Assembly: GCA_030651475.1 (NCBI GenBank)
Contig: JAUSEW010000027.1
Coordinates: 1-41,552, forward strand
Length of the DNA: 41,552 bases
Origin: Candidatus Levyibacteriota bacterium
GTDB lineage: Bacteria > Patescibacteriota > Microgenomatia > Levybacterales > UBA12049
Reading direction: 5' to 3'
The position numbers were made by a program, and so were the translations under genes. Within the stretch, counting starts at the first letter, position 1. Each line of letters starts with the position of its first letter. Below, one piece after another: positions 34,113-40,881 of the stretch. The notes below the pieces were generated by a model. It searched no databases. It worked only from the letters and a program-made list of their open reading frames with translations, and was not told the origin of the DNA.

Positions 34113-35777
34113 ATGAATAGCAGAAAAATTATTTTAATAGGAATTATTTTACTTGCAGTTTTTTTACGGTTTTATCAATTATCCAATGTTCCTCCCAGCG
34201 TATCGCTTGATGAAGCGTCCATAGGCTACAATGCATATTCCATTATTAATACGAGTGCGGATGAATATGGGGCAAAATTCCCAATACTTCTTAGAGCATA
34301 TGACGATTGGAGGCCAGCTTTGTATGTTTATCTTGTAATCCCTTTCGTAAGGATAATTGGACTAAGTGTTTTGGCAGTTCGTTTGCCTTCGGTTATCTTA
34401 TCAATTTTAACAGTTATATCTACATATTTTTTGGTAAAAGAGCTATTCAAAAATTCAACAATTAAACAATTTAGCAATGAAGCAATCGCTCTTCTTACTT
34501 CGTTTCTTCTCGCAATCTCACCGTGGCACATTTATATTTCAAGGCTTGGGCATGAAGTAAATGCCAGTTTGACCTTTGTTATTCTTGCCATTTTGTTTTT
34601 ACTTAAGGCAATAAGCAACTCACAAAATAAATTTTTCTTATTAATTTCAACATTGTTTTTTGGATTATCTCTATATACATATCAGAGCGAAAAAATATTT
34701 GTTCCATTAATTCTATTTATTTTTGTATGTATTTTTAGAAAGCAATTATTAAAAATGAAACTAAAAGTATTCTTATCGTTAATATTTGGAATTTTACTTA
34801 TTTTGCCAATAGTCCTAGCTACTTTAACACCTCAAGGACTTTTACGTTTCAAAGGCACATCGGCATTTAATGATGATAGGGCATATAAGGAGAGCGCTGA
34901 CAAAATATTGCAATACAAAAAAGAAGGTAAGATTACTGGAGAAATCTTTTACAATAGACGTTTAGTTCCAATTAGAATACTTCTTGGTAATTATTTCTCT
35001 CATTTTAGTCCGCAGTTTCTTTTTGGTAATAGCGGTAATGAAAGCTTTAAGTCTCCGAACATAGGGCTTTTATACTGGTGGGAATTTCCTTTTATGGCTT
35101 TAGGGATAGCTTTTTTGTTTTTCGGGAGGTTTGATAAAAAGATTAAGGCTGTTATTATGCTGTGGTTTGTTGCTTCTTTCGTTGCTCCGTCTTTAACTAC
35201 GGGAGCGCCGCATGCTATGCGTGCATACAATGTATTGCCTATTCCGCAAATATTCACTTCTCTGGGAATTTACGCTATGGTGCAATTCATAGAAAAAATA
35301 AAATTTAAACCTTATATTTCAATTATTTTTTACTTCCTACTTTTTGTTACTATTCTTTTATCATTACAATATTTTTATCAGCAATATTTTACAGTTTTTC
35401 CTAAAAATCAATCGCAGTCTTTTCAGTATGTTTTATCCAAGACGATTCCTTTTATCCTAAAGAATCAAGACGCTTATGGTAAGATTATTTTTTCCAACAA
35501 AGATAATTTATACCAGTCGTATATGTTTTTTCTTTTTTATTCTAAGTATGACCCGTCTGTTTATCAGATGCAGGGCGGAACAAAATCAGGAGGATTTGCA
35601 GAAGAGCACGCATTTTCTAAATTTGAGTTTAGACCGATAAATTGGGACAAGGAACAGAAGAACAAAACAACGCTTTATATTGGTAACCCTGATGATTTTC
35701 CTCGGAATATAGAAACTCTTTTTATCGGCAGATATTTGAATGATGAGATGGGAATAAAAGCGGTTGATGGTTTATAA
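34113..35777 (+). CDS. ArnT-like GT39 membrane glycosyltransferase (third tandem paralogue)
   Basis: A 554-residue polytopic GT-C protein. First outer loop: SLDEASIGYNAYS (31-43; D33-E34), then SADEYG, where the Arg of the GRDEYG element in the paralogues is lost. SPWHIYISR, GAPHAMR, FFLFYSKYDPSVYQ and SKFEFRPINW follow. Compared with its neighbour it has about eight extra residues (STIKQFSN region) after LVKEL; these are encoded by an octamer array (34459-34488), three units making exactly 24 bases. The start is the ATG immediately after the upstream TAG. Confidence 0.83.
   Translation: MNSRKIILIGIILLAVFLRFYQLSNVPPSVSLDEASIGYNAYSIINTSADEYGAKFPILLRAYDDWRPALYVYLVIPFVRIIGLSVLAVRLPSVILSILTVISTYFLVKELFKNSTIKQFSNEAIALLTSFLLAISPWHIYISRLGHEVNASLTFVILAILFLLKAISNSQNKFFLLISTLFFGLSLYTYQSEKIFVPLILFIFVCIFRKQLLKMKLKVFLSLIFGILLILPIVLATLTPQGLLRFKGTSAFNDDRAYKESADKILQYKKEGKITGEIFYNRRLVPIRILLGNYFSHFSPQFLFGNSGNESFKSPNIGLLYWWEFPFMALGIAFLFFGRFDKKIKAVIMLWFVASFVAPSLTTGAPHAMRAYNVLPIPQIFTSLGIYAMVQFIEKIKFKPYISIIFYFLLFVTILLSLQYFYQQYFTVFPKNQSQSFQYVLSKTIPFILKNQDAYGKIIFSNKDNLYQSYMFFLFYSKYDPSVYQMQGGTKSGGFAEEHAFSKFEFRPINWDKEQKNKTTLYIGNPDDFPRNIETLFIGRYLNDEMGIKAVDGL
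34459..34488 (+). repeat. In-gene octamer array, CAATTAAA type
   Basis: Units CAATTAAA, CAATTTAG, CAATGAAG and a partial CAATCG in eight-base register. It accounts for an eight-residue insertion in this GT39 paralogue relative to the gene before it. Confidence 0.75.
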
Positions 35778-35778
35778 T
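35773..35778 (+). promoter_or_regulatory. Candidate leaderless -10 box
   Basis: A perfect TATAAT overlapping the upstream stop codon, seven bases before the GTG at 35786. No clear -35 box or extended -10 is present, so support rests on the box and its spacing. Confidence 0.4.
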
Positions 35779-35785
35779 ATAAAAT

Positions 35786-37438
35786 GTGAAAATTTTTAAA
35801 TCTAAATTAGTAATCTTATTTTTACTTACTATATTATCAATTATTCCTCTTTTGGATCTTTTTAGGTCGGGATTGCCTCTGACTCATGATGGTCAAGACC
35901 ATGTTGCAAGAATTGCCAACTTTTATCAAAACCTAAGGGAAGGAAATATAATTCCTCGATGGGCAGGAAATCTTAACTGGGGATACGGACATCCCATATT
36001 GGAATTTCTTTATCCTTTACCCTCATATTTAGCTTCATTATTTCATTTTTTTGGATTTACATTGGTTGATAGCGTAAAGTTGGTTTTTGGCACATCATTT
36101 GTTCTAAGCGGTCTGGCAATGTATATTTTTATTAAAGAATTGCTGAATGATGATGAAGCAGCATTTTTTGCAAGTGCGCTTTACATAATTGCTCCCTATA
36201 GATTTGTTGATTTATATGTCCGCGGGGCTATCGGTGAGCATGTTGCATTTATTTTTCCGCCCCTTATATTTTATTTCTTAATTAAGCTTTCGAAAAATTT
36301 TTCCTATTGGTATACGTTGGGAGGATCACTTTCATTGGCCGGTCTTATTCTATCTCATAATGCAATAACGCTTATGTTTCTGCCCTTGATACTGATATGC
36401 ATTTTTTATCTAATTTTCCAATGCTCCCATAAGAAATACTTTATACTTAGCTCTTTATATTTAATACTTCTTGGGTTTGGGTTATCTGCTTTCTTCTGGA
36501 TACCGGCATTTACGGAAGGAAAGTATACCCTTAGAGACATTGTTACGGGAGGAGGGGAATACGCAAGAAGTTTTGTAACGTGGAAGGATTTTTTTCTTTC
36601 AGCCTGGAGCTATGGAGGAGCGATAACCCTTAGCAAGCAAATAGGCATTATTCATTGGGTGAGCGTATTCGGCAGCGCTATTGCAGCTTATCATTTGTAT
36701 AAAAAAAGAAATAAATTATGGATTGTATGCTTAGGAAGCATTCTTATTTTTTGGGTAACTCTATTTTTAATGACGTCTTCCTCTAATCCAATTTGGCAAA
36801 CAATTACAACCCTTCAGAAGTTTCAGTTTCCATGGAGGTTCCTTTCCGTTACGGTCTTTTTAAGCGCATTGATGGGAGGGATTTTATTGTCTTTAATTTC
36901 AAATAAATATAAAAAGGTAGCATTGATAATACTTGTTGTAGGTTTATTGGTAGCAAATAAAGATTATTGGCATGCAAATGATTATCTGCAAAAGGAAGAG
37001 AGTTTTTATAGCGGTATCTATGATGGCACCACGGATACTGGCGAGAGCGCTCCTATATGGTCAATAAGGTTTATGGAAAAAAGGCCAAAAGCACAGCTTG
37101 AAGTAATTGACGGAGATGCAAAAATAAAAGAACTTGATAGGAAATCAACTTATCATAAATATCAAGTACAAGTTAATAAAAATACTCTGTTTGGAGAAAA
37201 TACCCTGTATTTTCCAGGCTGGGAAATAAAAGCAAACGGAAAGCCTCTTAATATAGAATTTCAGAATATGCAGTATAGGGGAATTATGACTTTTAGTTTA
37301 ACCAAAGGAAGTTATCTGGTTGAAGCAGAATATAAAGAGACCAAGCTAAGACTAATATCAGACATTATTTCTTTTACTGTACTTTTTGTCGCTATCTTTC
37401 TTTTGGTTTTTAAGTTTGTAAAACCAAAGCTTTCCTAG
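35786..37438 (+). CDS. PTPS-related membrane protein, probable GT-C enzyme
   Basis: A 550-residue member of the PTPS-related family. Marks: THDGQDHVAR (33-42), RW (58-59), LNWGYGHPILEF, RGAIGEH and SHN, then about eleven helices, an outer domain with YFPGWEIKANG at about 474-484 and a last helix. The start is GTG at 35786; the nearby ATG at 35784 is out of frame and meets a stop at once, and GTG gives the family's usual short N-terminus. A decayed heptamer array (36437-36471) encodes the loop before GFGLSAFFWIP. It follows the GT39 tandem array after eight bases. Confidence 0.8.
   Translation: MKIFKSKLVILFLLTILSIIPLLDLFRSGLPLTHDGQDHVARIANFYQNLREGNIIPRWAGNLNWGYGHPILEFLYPLPSYLASLFHFFGFTLVDSVKLVFGTSFVLSGLAMYIFIKELLNDDEAAFFASALYIIAPYRFVDLYVRGAIGEHVAFIFPPLIFYFLIKLSKNFSYWYTLGGSLSLAGLILSHNAITLMFLPLILICIFYLIFQCSHKKYFILSSLYLILLGFGLSAFFWIPAFTEGKYTLRDIVTGGGEYARSFVTWKDFFLSAWSYGGAITLSKQIGIIHWVSVFGSAIAAYHLYKKRNKLWIVCLGSILIFWVTLFLMTSSSNPIWQTITTLQKFQFPWRFLSVTVFLSALMGGILLSLISNKYKKVALIILVVGLLVANKDYWHANDYLQKEESFYSGIYDGTTDTGESAPIWSIRFMEKRPKAQLEVIDGDAKIKELDRKSTYHKYQVQVNKNTLFGENTLYFPGWEIKANGKPLNIEFQNMQYRGIMTFSLTKGSYLVEAEYKETKLRLISDIISFTVLFVAIFLLVFKFVKPKLS
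36437..36471 (+). repeat. Decayed in-gene heptamer array, TACTTTA type
   Basis: Units TACTTTA, TACTTAG, CTCTTTA, TATTTAA, TACTTCT in seven-base register. Imperfect, but in the same protein loop as the arrays at 9912, 11590 and 41490. Confidence 0.6.
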
Positions 37439-37444
37439 TATCAT
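37416..37444 (+). promoter_or_regulatory. Leaderless-type promoter
   Basis: TTGTAA (37416-37421), a 17-base spacer and TATCAT (37439-37444), six bases before the ATG at 37451. It straddles the stop codon of the upstream gene. Confidence 0.55.
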
Positions 37445-37450
37445 CATCTT

Positions 37451-38224
37451 ATGAACAAAACTCTTTCTGTTGTTCTGGCAACTTTCAACGAAGAAAAGAA
37501 TTTAGATTCATGTCTTACATCGGTTGAGGGCATAGCTGATGAGATAATTGTCGTGGATGGTGGTTCTAGAGACAAAACTATAGAAATTGCCAAAAAACAT
37601 AATGCGCGGATTCATATAACTACTAATCCGCAAAACTTCCACATCAACAAACAAATGGCAATAGATATGGCAACTTGCGACTGGATATTGCAACTTGATG
37701 CTGATGAAAGAGCTAGTCCAGAGCTTGCAAAAGAAATAAAGGAAAAAATTAGAAATTTAAAATTAGAAATTAGAAATTCCGTAAATGGCTACTGGATTCC
37801 TAGAAAAAATTGGTTTTTAGGAAGATTTCTGATGAAAGGCGGGGTGTATCCAGATTACACTTTAAGGTTATATAGGAGAGGAAAAGGAAGACTTCCTCAA
37901 AAAGACGTTCATGAGCAGGCGGTTGTTGGGGGAAGGGTTGAATATCTGACTAATTCGCTTACTCATATGGCTGACCCAACTTTTTCTCGTTATTTATCAC
38001 GGTTCAGAAGATATACGGATTTTATTTCAAAACAATATAAAGACAAAAAACTAGGGAAAGATTACTTGACTATGGTAAAATATATTCTGATACTTCCAAT
38101 ATGGTGGTTTTTTACAACTTACATACGGCATAAGGGATTTATGGATAGTTGGCAAGGATTCGTGTTTGCCTTTTTCTCGGCTTTAAGATTTCCAATTTCG
38201 TATTTAAAATATATAAAGGAGTAA
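37451..38224 (+). CDS. GT2 glycosyltransferase, WaaE/KdtX-like
   Basis: A 257-residue GT-A enzyme, paralogous to 14568 and 16399. Motifs: VDGGSRD (35-41), LDADER (82-87; D83 and D85 as ligands) and KDVHE (151-155). A heptamer array (37747-37781) encodes the IRNLKLEIRN segment after DER, as in both paralogues. A hydrophobic stretch near 210-222 may bind the membrane. It starts six bases after a -10 box, so it may be read from its own promoter. GalE follows ten bases downstream and could supply its nucleotide sugar, for example UDP-galactose, but the sugar is not proven. Confidence 0.84.
   Translation: MNKTLSVVLATFNEEKNLDSCLTSVEGIADEIIVVDGGSRDKTIEIAKKHNARIHITTNPQNFHINKQMAIDMATCDWILQLDADERASPELAKEIKEKIRNLKLEIRNSVNGYWIPRKNWFLGRFLMKGGVYPDYTLRLYRRGKGRLPQKDVHEQAVVGGRVEYLTNSLTHMADPTFSRYLSRFRRYTDFISKQYKDKKLGKDYLTMVKYILILPIWWFFTTYIRHKGFMDSWQGFVFAFFSALRFPISYLKYIKE
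37747..37781 (+). repeat. In-gene heptamer array, AATTAGA type
   Basis: Five units in register: AATTAGA, AATTTAA, AATTAGA, AATTAGA, AATTCCG. Located after the DER motif of a WaaE-like GT2, matching the arrays at 14845 and 16674. Confidence 0.85.
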
Positions 38225-38234
38225 AATTTTTACT

Positions 38235-39212
38235 ATGAAGATTTTAGTAACTGGGGGCGCAGGGTATATAGGAAGTTTTATGACAACTCTGCTTTTAGAA
38301 AAAGGCTATAAGGTTGTAGTCGTTGACAATCTTTCCAGGGGGTACAAATATGCAGTTGATAACAGAGCGGAATTTATTATTGGGGATTTAAATAAAGAAG
38401 ATTTTGTTTCCGGCATATTTTCAAACAATGAATTTGAGGGAATTATTCATTTTGCAGGATACATTTCAATGGCAGAGTCTATGGAAAATCCTTACATTTA
38501 TTTTCAGAATAATTTCTTAGCAGCATTAAACGTAATAGACGAGGCAGCAAAAAGCAAAAATCCTGTTCCTATCATTTTTTCATCAACAGCAGGAGTATAC
38601 GGAAATCCAATACGAATTCCAATCCCGGAAAATCATCCAAGAAATCCTACGAATCCATACGGAGAGAGCAAGCTAATGGTTGAAAAAGCTCTTTCATGGT
38701 ATAGAGAAATTTATGGATTGAGCTTCGTAGGTCTTCGTTATTTTAATGCTGCAGGCGCTTCTTCAGACGGTAAAATGGGAGAAAATCATAATCCCGAAAC
38801 TCATATAATTCCAAATGCAATAAAATCTGCAATCAATAATTCAGAATTTATTTTATACGGCGATGATTACAAAACAGAAGATGGTACATGCATTAGAGAC
38901 TATATCCACGTATTGGATTTAGTAGAAGCACACGTGTTGGCTCTTGAGAAATTACAAGAAAATAAGGGGGGATTTTTCTATAATGCAGGTACAGGAAAGG
39001 GATACTCAAATAGGGATATTGTAGATATGGTGAAAAAAGTAAGCGGAATTGATTTTAAGGTGAAAATTGCGCAAAGAAGGCCTGGAGACGCGGAAAGATT
39101 AGTAGCCGACCCTACGACAATCAACACAGAATTAGGATTTAAGCCAAAGTATTCAGATATCGAAACAATTGTTAGAACCGCATTTGAATGGCACAAACAA
39201 AATTCAAAATGA
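38235..39212 (+). CDS. galE: UDP-glucose 4-epimerase
   Basis: A 325-residue extended short-chain dehydrogenase. It interconverts UDP-glucose and UDP-galactose (or the N-acetyl forms) with bound NAD. Visible: the NAD-binding GGAGYIG (7-13), VDNLSRG (30-36), SST (116-118), the catalytic YGESK (Y142, K146), RYFNAAGA, and CIRDYIHV followed by AGTGKGYSN and RRPGDAERLVAD. Length and motifs are those of bacterial GalE. AAGGAG at about 38216-38221 lies 13 bases before the ATG, rather far; a TAAAAT seven bases before the ATG could also be a -10 box. It overlaps the next gene. It is the only sugar-nucleotide enzyme in the window. Confidence 0.95.
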   Translation: MKILVTGGAGYIGSFMTTLLLEKGYKVVVVDNLSRGYKYAVDNRAEFIIGDLNKEDFVSGIFSNNEFEGIIHFAGYISMAESMENPYIYFQNNFLAALNVIDEAAKSKNPVPIIFSSTAGVYGNPIRIPIPENHPRNPTNPYGESKLMVEKALSWYREIYGLSFVGLRYFNAAGASSDGKMGENHNPETHIIPNAIKSAINNSEFILYGDDYKTEDGTCIRDYIHVLDLVEAHVLALEKLQENKGGFFYNAGTGKGYSNRDIVDMVKKVSGIDFKVKIAQRRPGDAERLVADPTTINTELGFKPKYSDIETIVRTAFEWHKQNSK

Positions 39213-39742
39213 CGAATGGAAAATTTTTTGTCTTCGCAATAGCGATTTATTTATTGATTATAGTTTTTCCTCGAGCTATTTTTGCGCAGTCTAGTTACGT
39301 TTTACCTTATCCTTCCGCAATGCCAGGAAGTATTTTTTACAAAACTCATCTTGTATGGGAGGAGATAATGAAATACTGGTACTTTGGTAATTTTGGACAG
39401 TTTGCCTATAATCTAAAACAATCAGATAAATATTTAGTAGAAGCAAAAACGCTTTTTGAATACAAACAGTTTTTGCTGGCTTATACGGCATTAATGAAAT
39501 CAGATAGCTATTTCGCGCAGTCTCCTTTGTATCTTGGATTAGCAAAGAAAGAAAATAAGGATATTGAAGACAAAAAGAATATTCTTAAAAATGCGGCATT
39601 AAAGCACACAGAAGTTCTTGAATTCTTAAAGAATGAAGTTCCAGAAAAGTTTGAATGGACGCCTGAAAAATCTTCTCCAACAAAGTTAAATTTGGAAGAA
39701 GCAATTTCAAAATCGATTGAAATTAGAAAAAATAATTTATGA
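39209..39742 (+). CDS. Secreted DUF5667-like protein
   Basis: A 177-residue protein with a Sec-type signal peptide: a basic start, a hydrophobic core (FFVFAIAIYLLIIVF) and a likely cleavage after AIFAQ. The mature part has LPYPSAMPGSIFYK followed by predicted helices rich in Lys, Glu and Leu. The pattern (PG-x-x-x-Y-x-x, then helical segments with AEAKTLFEYKQF-like sequence) resembles the DUF5667 family of unknown function, common in candidate-phyla-radiation genomes; I am moderately sure. I chose the ATG at 39209 because it forms an ATGA overlap with galE; an ATG at 39188 would overlap galE by 25 bases and push the signal peptide inwards. It may be an outer-face partner or acceptor of the glycosylation machinery. 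Confidence 0.66.
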   Translation: MTNGKFFVFAIAIYLLIIVFPRAIFAQSSYVLPYPSAMPGSIFYKTHLVWEEIMKYWYFGNFGQFAYNLKQSDKYLVEAKTLFEYKQFLLAYTALMKSDSYFAQSPLYLGLAKKENKDIEDKKNILKNAALKHTEVLEFLKNEVPEKFEWTPEKSSPTKLNLEEAISKSIEIRKNNL

Positions 39743-40881
39743 AATCCGTTTTTATTTTTTTATACGTATTTTTCCTACTTTGTTTTTTAATTTTTTCTTA
39801 TCTATTTATAGACCCAAATTTTTTATATATCCATAATATTTACTCGGAATTTTCTCTTTCCAAGCGACAATTAACAACAGTTTTGTATATATTGTTTATT
39901 TTCGTATTGTTTGCATTCTATTTTCTTCTCTTGCGATTAGGTAAAAATAGCTCGTTTGATTTTAAAGATTTTAGATTGTATTTAATCCTTACAATAGCAT
40001 TATTACTTTTTTCTTACCCGGCAATGCTTTCCTATGACATTTTTAACTATACTGCAACTTCTAAAGTTTTATTTTTTTATCACGAAAACCCTTACATAAT
40101 TATGCCTATTGAATTTACAAAAGATCCATTACTTCTTTTTATGCATGCCGCCAATAAAACCGCTTTATATGGTCCGGTTTGGATATTATTAACAGGAATT
40201 CCTTATCTGTTAGGTTTTGGAAATTTCCTGCTAACGCTTTTTAATTTTAAACTTTTTATAGTTATTTTCTATATAGGAACAATATCTATCATTTGGAAAA
40301 TATCAAAAAATTTTACTACCCTTTTGTTATTTGCCCTAAATCCTTTGGTAATTATAGAAACTTTGTTGGGCGGGCACAATGATATAGTTATGATATTTTT
40401 TGCGCTTTTGGCTTTTTATTTATTGATCAAGAAGAAAATATTTTTGGCAATTATTTTTATAATACTATCTATACTTATAAAATATGCAACTTTATTCTTA
40501 CTTCCGATTTTTATATATGTTTCTATAAAGAGAATACGAAAAACAGAAATAAAATGGGATAGCGTATTCTCTTATTCGGCGATATTGATGATAATAGCAT
40601 TTTTACTTTCACCAATTAGGGAAGAGATTTATCCATGGTATGCCATATGGTTTCTGCCATTCGCGTTTCTTGTCCCAAAAAATAAAATTTTGCTATATCT
40701 TTCCATATCGTTTTCTTTTGGTTTATTATTACGTTATATTCCATTTATGTTCCTTGGTACTTATTTCGGACCTACGCCTTTGATTAAAATTTTGGTAACC
40801 TTTATTCCATCCGTTGCAGTTCTTTTATATTTTTCTATAAGAGCAAAGCTATGGCAAAAAAATTTTTCCCAATACTTTTAG
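39739..40881 (+). CDS. GT-C membrane glycosyltransferase, MptA/MptB-like
   Basis: A 380-residue polytopic protein and clear paralogue of the gene at 908. Shared marks: SYDIFNY (98-104; D100 a candidate catalytic acid), ENPYI (116-120), LYGPVW (143-148), NPLVIIE followed by GGHNDIVM (H213-D215), and PWYAIWFLPF near the end. By analogy with MptA/B it would extend an outer glycan from a polyprenyl-phosphate hexose. ATGA overlap with the upstream gene and a 31-base overlap with the downstream gene indicate one transcript. Mannose is not proven. Confidence 0.78.
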   Translation: MKSVFIFLYVFFLLCFLIFSYLFIDPNFLYIHNIYSEFSLSKRQLTTVLYILFIFVLFAFYFLLLRLGKNSSFDFKDFRLYLILTIALLLFSYPAMLSYDIFNYTATSKVLFFYHENPYIIMPIEFTKDPLLLFMHAANKTALYGPVWILLTGIPYLLGFGNFLLTLFNFKLFIVIFYIGTISIIWKISKNFTTLLLFALNPLVIIETLLGGHNDIVMIFFALLAFYLLIKKKIFLAIIFIILSILIKYATLFLLPIFIYVSIKRIRKTEIKWDSVFSYSAILMIIAFLLSPIREEIYPWYAIWFLPFAFLVPKNKILLYLSISFSFGLLLRYIPFMFLGTYFGPTPLIKILVTFIPSVAVLLYFSIRAKLWQKNFSQYF

